Origin: Caldithrix sp.
Lineage (GTDB): Bacteria > KSB1 > UBA2214 > DYKH01
Direction of reading: 5' to 3'
DNA: 26,795 nucleotides
NCBI GenBank assembly: GCA_020722685.1
Contig: DYKH01000072.1
Location: 1-26,795, forward strand
Part shown: positions 1 to 7,500 of the stretch, one piece after another
Numbering within the stretch: position 1 is the stretch's first letter
How the letters are laid out: each line of letters opens with the position of its first letter
The notes under the pieces: model-generated
The model's database searches: none
What the model was told of the DNA's origin: nothing
The model's input: the letters and a program-made list of their open reading frames with translations, nothing else
Translations under genes and position numbers: made by a program

Positions 1-887
1 TAGCAGGAGCTGCCTTCCATAATGTCCCAGCCATAATTCTTGCCTTTTTCCACAATATCGATTTCCTCGATCCTATCCTGGCCCACATCCGCGACCCAGA
101 GTCGACCGGTCTGCAGATCAAAGCTGAAACGCCAGGGATTGCGCAATCCATAGGCATAGATTTCTTCACGAAACCCTTGACTATTGCCGACGAAGGGATT
201 ATCGGCGGGAATGCCATAGTTCTTGCCCGCAGACGGATGATCGACGTCGATGCGCAGCAGATCGCCCAAAAGATTCTGTCGATTCTGTGCATTGCCTTGT
301 GGATCGCCGGCAGAGCCGCCATCACCCATGGCGATGTAGAGCATCTTGTCCGGGCCGAAAACGATTTGCCCACCATTGTGATTGCTGTACGGCTGCGGGA
401 TTTCCAGCAAAATCAGCTCGCTGTTTTTGTCGGCTTGATCCGGAGTTTGAGGAGGAACATGGTATCGGGCAATGACGGTGCGCAGCGGATTGGGCGCCGT
501 ATAGTCCACATAGAAGTAGCCACTGTTCTTGAAATCGGGATGAAATGCCAGGCCCAGCAGTCCTTTCTCGCCGCCGTAATCGACGCGGTCGCGAATGTCC
601 AGAAACATTTTCGTTGTCGTGACAGTTGATTCGTTTGCAAAAACACGGATAACGCCGGGCTGCTCGACTACAAATAGCCGATTGGTATTGTCTTTTGCAT
701 CCTGCAGATCGAGCGGGTTTTCGAAAGAAAGGTTGGGAAAAGCTACTTCCAACTCCAGTTGTGCCTTTGCCGAGCAGGATACCGAGAGCATGAACACAGC
801 CACGATCATGAACATAGTGACCGATTTTGCCAAGTGTACCCGCGTACTACCTTGCCACAGGGTGTTGGTAAATTTTGAGGCTTCCAC
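1..887 (-). CDS. PQQ-dependent glucose/sorbosone dehydrogenase-like protein, 3' end cut by window
   Basis: 295 codons are visible and the frame is still open at the window edge. The product is a secreted or lipid-anchored six-bladed beta-propeller of the soluble aldose sugar dehydrogenase (GSDH) family, which oxidises sugars in the periplasm using pyrroloquinoline quinone. Motifs seen: GGEKGLLGLAFHPDF (residues 105-119), SNHNGGQIVFGPD (168-180, where the His probably corresponds to the family's catalytic base), IAMGDGGSAGDPQG (185-198), YGLRNPWRFSFD (246-257) and WVADVGQDRIEEID (264-277). The start chosen is GTG at 887, with AAGGAG eight bases upstream. A hydrophobic stretch (residues 22-37) ends in SVSC-SAKA, so it is either a signal peptide or a lipoprotein signal around Cys38. 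It is last in the GH94/GH144 unit, after a 345-bp gap, and may be a separate transcript. Family assignment is firm; the substrate is unknown. Confidence 0.9.
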   Translation of the reverse strand, partial: MEASKFTNTLWQGSTRVHLAKSVTMFMIVAVFMLSVSCSAKAQLELEVAFPNLSFENPLDLQDAKDNTNRLFVVEQPGVIRVFANESTVTTTKMFLDIRDRVDYGGEKGLLGLAFHPDFKNSGYFYVDYTAPNPLRTVIARYHVPPQTPDQADKNSELILLEIPQPYSNHNGGQIVFGPDKMLYIAMGDGGSAGDPQGNAQNRQNLLGDLLRIDVDHPSAGKNYGIPADNPFVGNSQGFREEIYAYGLRNPWRFSFDLQTGRLWVADVGQDRIEEIDIVEKGKNYGWDIMEGSSC

Positions 888-1232
888 AGTTATCTCCTTG
901 TCTTGAATTTCAGCCAATTATTTCCGGTCTATGAAACAAAGAGAACGGAGAGAAAATGCCTGTGGACTGATAAGAACCCTTTGCTTAACAAGTAAAGGCT
1001 GCAGACCATTGGGTTCTTAGACAGGAAAATGCCTGCGGAAATCCTCGGATCGTACGCCTGTGGTCCAGCGTGGAACTATGGTAGAGGATATGCTTCTAAC
1101 TGTGAGTTTCCATGAGTAGCCTGCTGAAAAGAGCCATTACACGAATCCCCTGTAAGGATCGAGCTTGCGAGCGGCAAGAATAAATGCCGGAAGCAAACCC
1201 GGCAGCATGAGCGGTCGAAAGTCATGGAAGGA
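888..1232. other. 345-bp intergenic region between GH144-like gene and dehydrogenase
   Basis: No convincing gene is seen on either strand. The region holds a nested hairpin (971-1019, listed separately) and a 14-base direct repeat with one mismatch, GAAAATGCCTGTGG at 952-965 and GAAAATGCCTGCGG at 1025-1038, flanking that hairpin. I see no clear U-tract terminator and no convincing -35/-10 pair. Confidence 0.5.
971..1019. terminator. Nested inverted repeat, possible terminator or attenuator
   Basis: TAAGAACCC (971-979) and GGGTTCTTA (1011-1019) are perfect 9-bp arms. Inside, CCTTTGCTT (978-986) pairs with AAGTAAAGG (990-998) with a single G-T wobble on the plus strand. The two stems share bases 978-979, so they partly compete. 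No T-run follows on the minus strand, so the terminator label is only the best fit for a hairpin between the two minus-strand genes. Confidence 0.35.
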
Positions 1233-2642
1233 TCAATCATCATCCATCCAACCGCCGGAGAAGCCGGCCAGCTTCAATCCTTTGACGATATAGCGATTCC
1301 TTTTGATCACGTTCCAGACAAAGCCGCTATGCAGGTTCTCGAGCATCAGCACGCTTGATCCCTGGTCAATTCCGATATAGTCCGTATCAAACCAGCCTTG
1401 TGGCGTGGTGCTGGTGATGAAGCTCGGATTGAAAGAATCAACAAAACCGTATTGCTGCCAGATTCGGGAGCCGTACTTGGTGCGCATAGTCTTGAGCGCC
1501 GGAAGGCAGATTTCCGGGGCAAATGCGATAGAACTGACCACTGCGGTCGGCGCAATGGTTCCATCGTCGTCCACCCAATCAAAGGATACGCCACGGGCAT
1601 GATAGGTCCAGAATCTTCTCTTTTTCCCATCCATGACCAACTCGGTATCTGCCGGACCATCGCATGCCGTGAATCCCCAGACATTTTCCGAATAGTCTCG
1701 CCAGTGATTTGGATTGTCCATCGCATATGCGCGCTGCGAATAAGTCGCCCGGCGTGAATTTTCAAAATAGTCGATACCTTTTTGACGCATATAATCATCC
1801 TGAATGCCGCGGAAATCGATCCAGCAGTGCGAAAACTGGTGACCAAACAGCGGTCCAAAGCTGACGAACTCCCAATCGTAATACTTTGCCCACACATAAG
1901 GCTTCGTCCAAGTTTGCCAGGCACTCGCCGGAACCGGATGCGTTGGCGAGCCAAGTGCGAGAATGTAGAGTATCATCGCTTCGTCATAGCCATCCCAGAT
2001 ATGCGGACCAAACCCAGTTTCCGGTCGCCACGAGGTTTTGATAGCATTGGTTTCCGCCATTGCCCACGGCCAATCGACACGCCGATACAGCGAATCGGCA
2101 AGGATACGAATCTCTTGCTCGGCTGCGGTTGCGCCATCAAAATAGGATTGGCAAAACAGCACCCCAGCCATCAACAACGCCGTGTCGATGGTTGACAATT
2201 CACAATTCCATTCCCGGGTTCCTTGGGGAATCTTCAGAAAGTGATAGAAAAATCCTTTGTACCCAGCGGCATTCTGCGAATGATCGCTTTGGGGAAGCTG
2301 CAGAAAAAAGCGCAATGTCTGCAATACTCGTCGTGCGGCATTTTGTCGTGAGACAAGTTGATGTTTGACAGCAATCGGATAGGCGGTGAGTGCAAAGCCA
2401 ACAGCGGCAATGCTGGATGGGCTCGGCTTAGGCCAACGATCAGGCGCCAAGCCGGTGTTGGGATCGGTCGTTTCAAGGAAAAACTTTAGCGTTCGCACTT
2501 GTAGAGTGTCGAGAAAAGGATCCCATGAGACATTGGCCACCGACAGTTGTTCTGAAGATTTCTCCTTGCAACTGACTGCATCGAGAGCAGCAAGGCCTAA
2601 TCCACAGACAGTCACAATAACAATATTGAGAGTTTTAATCAT
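1233..2642 (-). CDS. GH144-like (glycoamylase-domain PF10091) beta-glucanase, probable lipoprotein
   Basis: About 469 aa from ATG at 2642 (MIKTLN..). Alternatives are ATG at 2660 or a TTG at 2750; none has a good Shine-Dalgarno site, so the N-terminus is uncertain. The leader is hydrophobic and ends LAALDAVSC-KEKSSE, suggesting a lipoprotein. The body is an (alpha/alpha)6-type glycoamylase domain in the family now containing GH144 endo-beta-1,2-glucanases and a sophorose-releasing enzyme. Conserved segments are YKGFFYHFL, WNCELSTIDTALLMAGVL, EAMILYILALGSPTHPVPAS, FGHQFSHCWIDFRGIQD, YFENSRRATYSQRAYA, ENVWGFTACDGP and DDDGTIAPTAVVSS. The next gene upstream (2862-4544) is a clear paralogue, but this copy lacks the C-terminal T9SS domain, implying envelope anchoring instead of T9SS export. 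Exact linkage specificity is inferred from family membership only. Confidence 0.86.
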   Translation of the reverse strand: MIKTLNIVIVTVCGLGLAALDAVSCKEKSSEQLSVANVSWDPFLDTLQVRTLKFFLETTDPNTGLAPDRWPKPSPSSIAAVGFALTAYPIAVKHQLVSRQNAARRVLQTLRFFLQLPQSDHSQNAAGYKGFFYHFLKIPQGTREWNCELSTIDTALLMAGVLFCQSYFDGATAAEQEIRILADSLYRRVDWPWAMAETNAIKTSWRPETGFGPHIWDGYDEAMILYILALGSPTHPVPASAWQTWTKPYVWAKYYDWEFVSFGPLFGHQFSHCWIDFRGIQDDYMRQKGIDYFENSRRATYSQRAYAMDNPNHWRDYSENVWGFTACDGPADTELVMDGKKRRFWTYHARGVSFDWVDDDGTIAPTAVVSSIAFAPEICLPALKTMRTKYGSRIWQQYGFVDSFNPSFITSTTPQGWFDTDYIGIDQGSSVLMLENLHSGFVWNVIKRNRYIVKGLKLAGFSGGWMDDD

Positions 2643-2861
2643 CGAAGGGAAAGAGGGCATGAGGTTAACAACGTTTCTTGAAAATGGGCACTGGACCTTA
2701 GAAAGCTCTGTATCCGCCGTCCTAACGGCAATAGACTCGTCACAAATCAAGCGCGTTGGTATCCACGACGTACTGGGGTACCATCATCTACTTCACCTTG
2801 TTGTCCTGTCATACGAGCTTTTTCTGATAATGAAAATATAGCTTGGTTTGAAACTGTCATC

Positions 2862-4544
2862 CTATTTGATCAGAACAGCCTTCCGCACCTGCGTAAATTC
2901 CCCATCGGTGAGCACGTAGAAATAAACGCCGCTCGGCAACTCCCGCGCTTCGAAAAGAACGGCATGCAGACCTGATTCCAATTCTTCATGCAACAGTATC
3001 ACTACTTCCTGGCCAATGACATCAAAAACCGTCAGCCTGACAGCCGTACGTTTCGGCAAAGTGAATCGGATCAGTGTCGCAGCATTGAAAGGGTTCGGAT
3101 AGTTTTGCCAGAGCGTCAATGTGCTCGGCATATCGGTTGACTTTTCTTCAACACGGGTGATTGGTGTAAACCCTGCTCTTTGCAGTCCACGCTGAATATC
3201 CGGATTCAGCATGAAGCGTTTCCAAATGCTTTGGGTGCGATAATTCTCGATCATCAGCACAATCGGGCCTTCGTCGATGCCGATCACATCCGGCCCCCAC
3301 CAGTTGACGGTCAAATTGAACGCATCCCGAAAACCGTACTTTGTCCAGATTTTGTCGCGATAGGTGTCGTACATGTGGCGCAATGCCGGCAACGCCACCT
3401 CCGGCGCAAACGGCATTGATCCGGCGGCAGCGGTTGGCGCGATGGTACCATCATCATTTTGCGCCGGTGGAGCACCTCGCGCCAGGTAGCCGTTAGGTCC
3501 CATGCAGGCGGTGATGCCCCAGACATTTTCGCCATAGCCTTTCCATCCTTTGGGATTGGCAATGCAATAAGCACGTGCGGCCAAAGTGGCGCGGCGCGAG
3601 TTCTCAAAATAATCGATCCCACGTGCAAGCATATAGGCATCCTGAATGTTACGAAAGTCGATCCAACAATGGGAATACTGATGACCGAACAGTGGGGGAA
3701 AATTGACGTACGAGTAGCCGTAGTGGGTTTCCCAGGAATAGCCGCCCGTCCAGGCTGCCCAAGTGGAAGCCGGGATCGGATGCGTCGGCGAGCCCAGTCC
3801 GAGGATGCACATGATCATGGCTTCATTGTAGCCGCGCCACCACCAATCAATGAATCCCTTTTCCGGCGTCCATCCGCCCATAAGATTGGGCTGAAAATTG
3901 CGCATCCACTGCCAATCGACGCGATAATAAATGGAATCAGCCAGCGCGCGCACTTGGGTTTCAATTGCGTCAGAGTTGGTGAAGTATTGTTTCGCATCCA
4001 GTATTCCTGCCAGCAACAACGCCGTGTCAATCGAGGAAAGCTCGGAGTCCCAGGTGCGCACGGCGCTGTTCATGTCGAGAAAATGATAGAAGAAGCCTTT
4101 GTACCCAATGTAGCCTTGGGGATTGCGGCCTTGTGGTTTTTGCCAAAAGGTTTTTAGGGTGATGAGCACGCGGTCGCGGCCGGCTGCGCGTGTAATCCAG
4201 CCATGATCGATGGCGACACAGATGGCCGAGAGTCCGAATCCCACCGAAGCGATGCTGCACGGCGCACCGCTGGCGCTGCAATCTTTGATCAATCCATTAC
4301 CGGGATTGGCTTCGTTCCAGAAAAAATCAAAGGCGCTGCGTTGCAAAAGATCGAGAAAAGCGCTGTCGCTCGTGGCAGCGGATTTATACATCTCAACAGC
4401 AACGACTGGCTCGACAACTGTTCCTTGTTCCTCGGCAGTGAAGGAGATGGGCCCAAAATTGGGCAAGGGATCCCCGTCAATTTGACCGCTCGCCACCAGC
4501 GGAGCCAAGACGAACCAGCTAAATAAGAATAGGTGCTTTTTCAT
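2862..4544 (-). CDS. GH144-like (glycoamylase-domain PF10091) beta-glucanase with T9SS sorting domain
   Basis: 560 aa. ATG at 4544 is preceded by AAAGGA at a normal distance. A signal peptide covers about residues 1-20 (..APLVASGQ). The glycoamylase domain spans about 60-450, with YKGFFYHFLD (148-157), WDSELSSIDTALLLAGIL (165-182), EAMIMCILGLGSPTHPIPAS, FGHQYSHCWIDFRNIQD, YFENSRRAT and GENVWGITACMGP. A C-terminal region of about 95 residues begins WQNYPNPFNAATLIRF and ends in KAVLIK, typical of T9SS/FlgD-like sorting domains, so the enzyme should reach the cell surface or medium. It lies 37 bp after the GH94 gene, which argues for co-transcription. The family includes endo-beta-1,2-glucanases (GH144), but the PF10091 superfamily is wider, so a related beta-glucan substrate remains possible. 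Confidence 0.9.
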   Translation of the reverse strand: MKKHLFLFSWFVLAPLVASGQIDGDPLPNFGPISFTAEEQGTVVEPVVAVEMYKSAATSDSAFLDLLQRSAFDFFWNEANPGNGLIKDCSASGAPCSIASVGFGLSAICVAIDHGWITRAAGRDRVLITLKTFWQKPQGRNPQGYIGYKGFFYHFLDMNSAVRTWDSELSSIDTALLLAGILDAKQYFTNSDAIETQVRALADSIYYRVDWQWMRNFQPNLMGGWTPEKGFIDWWWRGYNEAMIMCILGLGSPTHPIPASTWAAWTGGYSWETHYGYSYVNFPPLFGHQYSHCWIDFRNIQDAYMLARGIDYFENSRRATLAARAYCIANPKGWKGYGENVWGITACMGPNGYLARGAPPAQNDDGTIAPTAAAGSMPFAPEVALPALRHMYDTYRDKIWTKYGFRDAFNLTVNWWGPDVIGIDEGPIVLMIENYRTQSIWKRFMLNPDIQRGLQRAGFTPITRVEEKSTDMPSTLTLWQNYPNPFNAATLIRFTLPKRTAVRLTVFDVIGQEVVILLHEELESGLHAVLFEARELPSGVYFYVLTDGEFTQVRKAVLIK

Positions 4545-4581
4545 CAGTACAATCCTTTATAGGAAGACCGTCAGGCTTTGC

Positions 4582-6987
4582 TCATCGCTTACCCAATGTA
4601 ACCACAATTCGATGCGTGGAACCTGCTGCGAAAACCGGCAAAACCGGCTTAGAGGTCAAAGAATGTCCAGCGTATCTTTCGCCATCAATCAAAATTTCTT
4701 TGACACCAGAATTGACATGCTCGGGATTTTTCACTTCAATGACATAGTTGGCGTCGCGAAATTGCCGGTGCAGGCTAAAGTCGTCCCAAGCCGACGGAAT
4801 ACACGGATCCACAACCAATCCCTCCCAGGTCGGACGCACGCCAAGAATCCATTCCAAGCTGACTTTGAAGAGCCAGGCGGCGGAACCGGTGTACCAAGTC
4901 CAGCCTCCTCGACCAAATAGAGGCGAATCCGGGCCTTCCACGTTTCCCGGCGTGACATAGGGCTCGACTTGATAAAGATCAGGATTGAGGCTGCGATAGA
5001 TGGGGTTGAAACGCCGATACATCGAATAGGCGGTGTCACCTTGGCCAAGCAGTGTCTCCGCCCAAACCGCCCAGGTGGCGGCATGGGTATAAACGCCGCC
5101 ATTTTCGCGACGGCCGGGAGCGTAACGCGAAAGATATCCGATAGTCGGATCCGCATGTGAATAGGCTGGCCACAGGAGCAACGGACCATACTCACGATCC
5201 AGCATTTCCTCCATGGCTTGCATTGCTGTTATTGCACGTTCTTTCGTTGCGGTTCCGCCTATCACCGCCCAAGTTTGGGCATTGATATAAATTTTGCCCT
5301 GTTCGCAGATATGACTGCCGATGAGCTCGCCATTGTCTTTGCTGGCGCGCCAATACCATTTTCCATCCCAAGCATGCAGATTGACCGCCTGACGAATTTT
5401 CGCGGCTTCGCTTTCGCAAAATGTGAATTCTTCGGTCTTGCCGGCGAGATGAGCGATTGCAAAAAAATCACTCAAAATTTTGTGGAGAAAATGCGCCAGC
5501 CACACGGATTCCCCACGCATCTCATTCCCCACGGCGTTGAGACCGTCGTTCCAATCGTGATCACCGATGAGGGGCAAGCCCCGGGAACTGCGCCATGCCA
5601 AAGACCGCTGCAGGGCCAGCTTGCAATGCTGCCAAAGCGTAGCCGGCACCGGCTCATCGACAAAAGGGATTCTTTCCTCTAAGAATGAAGTGTCACCGGT
5701 TTCTTTGACATACTCGATTATCACAAACGGCAGCCAGAGTAAACTATCGCTTGCCTTGTTGTGCATGCCGGTTTCAGTCAGCGGGTGCCACCAATGATAC
5801 ACCGAGCCGTCTTTGAATTGATGCGCTGCATGCAATCGAATTTGCTCGCGCGTTTGGGAAGCATCCAAAGGCAGAAAAACTTGGCTGTCCTGCAATTGAT
5901 CACGAAAACCGTATCCGCCGCTTTGTTGATAATAAGCAGCACGACCCCACAAACGACAAGAAATGGCTTGGTACTTGAGCCAGGTATTGGTTAAAAAATT
6001 GAAGGCGTCATCCGGGGTTTGAACCTGACAAACGGACAGCCGACGCCGCCAGGCTTCCCGCACTTCCGCGAGGGCTTGCTGAGCATTCGGTATTGAACGA
6101 TATTTTTCCGCGAGGGACACCGCCGCGGCCTCGTCATCCGCAGCACCGAGAGTAAAAACAACATGACGCGATTCACCGGCGGCAAGGTCCGTTTCAACAT
6201 GCAGAGCCGCAATACCATCGCCCCACTTGCCTTGCGAATTATGACAGTTGTTGTTGCGCACAGCCGCGGGGGCAAGAATGTCTCCGTAATTTCCGAGGAA
6301 AAATCCTTTGTCACCGTCAAAATCGACCACTGGCTCGCTGGCGGCATGGAAAGCAATATGCGGCCAGTCGCGATTCCAGTGGCGGCCCTTTTCATCCGTC
6401 ACTTCCCACAAGCGTTTGCTCGCAAATAGAATTTGCTTTTGGGCCTCAAATCGCGTTTCCAAAAAGGCTTTGTGAAATTCGCGGTGGCTGTCCGGTGCAA
6501 AACCTAAACACCATTCGAAGTAGGTGAACAACGCCAGCCGGCGGGGCTGCTTTCCGTTGTTCACGATCGTGACCAGCCAGACTTCGAGCGGTTCGTCCTT
6601 GGCAGCAAACAGCGTCCATTCGGTGTAAATATTTTGGTACCGCGTGGTGAGAATCGTGTAACCGAGACCATGTCGACATTCGTATGTTGCCGCTGGATTT
6701 TTCACCGGCTGATACGCGGCCGACCACAATTCGCCGCTATCGCGGTCCCTGATATATAAAAACTTTCCCCAATTATCCTGTACCAAATCTTGTTGCCAGC
6801 GGGTGAGGCGATTGAAGTTACTGTGCGTTCGCCAACTAAACCCGCCGCCCGCCTGTGAGACAATCAAACCGTAATCGCCGTTGGATATCACATTTACCCA
6901 CGGCTTGGGGGTATCAGGCCGGGTAATAACATATTCGCTCCCGTCTTCGGTAAAATAGCCGTATTTCGTTTCAAATTTTCTACTCAT
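4582..6987 (-). CDS. GH94-family (former GT36) beta-glucoside phosphorylase, cytoplasmic
   Basis: 801 aa, the usual length for cellobiose-phosphorylase-type GH94 enzymes, with no signal peptide. These enzymes reversibly phosphorolyse beta-linked gluco-oligosaccharides to glucose-1-phosphate. Seen: the N-terminal beta-sandwich opening KYGYFTEDGSEYVITRPDTP (8-27) and ECRHGLGYT (103-111), GFRDQLQDSQ (360-369), the DHDWNDGLN segment (476-484) carrying the family's catalytic aspartate, RENGGVYTHAATW (627-639), GRGGWTWYTGSAAW (692-705, phosphate-site region) and VDPCIPSAW near the C-terminus. The GRGGWTWYTGSAAW form resembles the GH94 domain of cyclic beta-1,2-glucan synthases and some non-cellobiose phosphorylases, whereas the N-terminus looks cellobiose-phosphorylase-like. 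Specificity (cellobiose, cellobionate, laminaribiose or beta-1,2-oligoglucan) cannot be read from this. First gene of a unit with GH144 pair; the Shine-Dalgarno site is weak. Confidence 0.92.
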   Translation of the reverse strand: MSRKFETKYGYFTEDGSEYVITRPDTPKPWVNVISNGDYGLIVSQAGGGFSWRTHSNFNRLTRWQQDLVQDNWGKFLYIRDRDSGELWSAAYQPVKNPAATYECRHGLGYTILTTRYQNIYTEWTLFAAKDEPLEVWLVTIVNNGKQPRRLALFTYFEWCLGFAPDSHREFHKAFLETRFEAQKQILFASKRLWEVTDEKGRHWNRDWPHIAFHAASEPVVDFDGDKGFFLGNYGDILAPAAVRNNNCHNSQGKWGDGIAALHVETDLAAGESRHVVFTLGAADDEAAAVSLAEKYRSIPNAQQALAEVREAWRRRLSVCQVQTPDDAFNFLTNTWLKYQAISCRLWGRAAYYQQSGGYGFRDQLQDSQVFLPLDASQTREQIRLHAAHQFKDGSVYHWWHPLTETGMHNKASDSLLWLPFVIIEYVKETGDTSFLEERIPFVDEPVPATLWQHCKLALQRSLAWRSSRGLPLIGDHDWNDGLNAVGNEMRGESVWLAHFLHKILSDFFAIAHLAGKTEEFTFCESEAAKIRQAVNLHAWDGKWYWRASKDNGELIGSHICEQGKIYINAQTWAVIGGTATKERAITAMQAMEEMLDREYGPLLLWPAYSHADPTIGYLSRYAPGRRENGGVYTHAATWAVWAETLLGQGDTAYSMYRRFNPIYRSLNPDLYQVEPYVTPGNVEGPDSPLFGRGGWTWYTGSAAWLFKVSLEWILGVRPTWEGLVVDPCIPSAWDDFSLHRQFRDANYVIEVKNPEHVNSGVKEILIDGERYAGHSLTSKPVLPVFAAGSTHRIVVTLGKR

Positions 6988-7079
6988 ACTTTACATTCTT
7001 TTAACATTGTTATCAGAACCCATTTTCTTCATTTCTTCGATTCTTTTTGTTCTCCCTTTACTGCGAGTCCATCACTACT

Positions 7080-7107
7080 ATTTTAGCTAAAATGGAAAAG
7101 TTGGTAA
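7080..7107 (-). promoter_or_regulatory. Candidate promoter of the GH94-GH144 unit
   Basis: Read on the minus strand: -35 TTACCA (7107-7102), 16-bp spacer, -10 TAAAAT (7085-7080), giving an untranslated leader of roughly 85 bases before the ATG at 6987. The -10 box is part of a perfect 14-bp palindrome ATTTTAGCTAAAAT (7080-7093), which could be an operator or chance in AT-rich DNA. Prediction by eye only. Confidence 0.4.
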
Positions 7108-7129
7108 CTATTCAGGCTCTTGCATAAGG

Positions 7130-7142
7130 CAAAACAGTTTTG
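7130..7142. promoter_or_regulatory. Palindrome CAAAACAGTTTTG, possible operator
   Basis: Perfect 6-1-6 palindrome. It lies just upstream of the candidate GH94 -35 box, the position expected for an activator. It shares the core AACAGTT with the palindrome at 7230-7246. Confidence 0.35.
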
Positions 7143-7229
7143 GGCAAAACTATTAACACCTTTCGGATAATTGTTTTGCCATTAATGGTCTTGACTCGAT
7201 TTCTTCGCTTTCGACAATCCCTCTGAATA

Positions 7230-7246
7230 ATGACAACAGTTGTCAT
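7230..7246. promoter_or_regulatory. Palindrome ATGACAACAGTTGTCAT, possible operator
   Basis: Perfect 8-1-8 palindrome, the longest perfect dyad I noticed in this gap. Its centre is 102 bp from the centre of the palindrome at 7130-7142, with the same AACAGTT core. The regulator is unknown; it does not look like the TGTAAACG-type sites upstream of the LacI gene. Confidence 0.4.
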
Positions 7247-7500
7247 CTGCCTGTTGAGAGTTATTGCAGACCGACGGATAAGAGATCAATGCTAATCCTT
7301 GCCGGTAGCAACGGCTGCGATAAAACTCTGGTGGTAGGCCAGTGCTCGCATGGCGTGAAGCTCCGTCAGCCAAGCCTGTCAAGCTGGTAAGCCTCCGGTT
7401 GCGTTTCACCAGCATAGGTGATAACGTCTTATCGGCGTGTAGCGTTCAAAAAATCATCTTGAGCAGCGAGTGGAAGTCGAGATCTCTATACTCAATTGGA

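Larger units (their letters stand above)
6988..7500. other. 513-bp regulatory gap upstream of the GH94 unit
   Basis: No convincing gene. A short minus-strand frame at 7182-7415 looks like noise. The region holds a candidate promoter (7080-7107), a 14-bp palindrome on its -10 box, two palindromes sharing an AACAGTT core (7130-7142, 7230-7246), and an inverted repeat GGCAAAAC (7143-7150) / GTTTTGCC (7173-7180). This suggests the GH94/GH144 genes form their own transcript with its own control. Confidence 0.5.

Noticed and set aside
7182..7415. Small minus-strand open frame and short protein-like runs in neighbouring frames
   Set aside because: No ribosome site, no recognisable domain, and the protein-like stretches are split by stops in every frame. 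A decayed gene is possible but not supportable.
7310..7440. Riboswitch (c-di-GMP or cobalamin type) in the gap before the GH94 gene
   Set aside because: A GCCTCCGG word and several stems are present, but the conserved core bases of those riboswitch classes do not line up on either strand.
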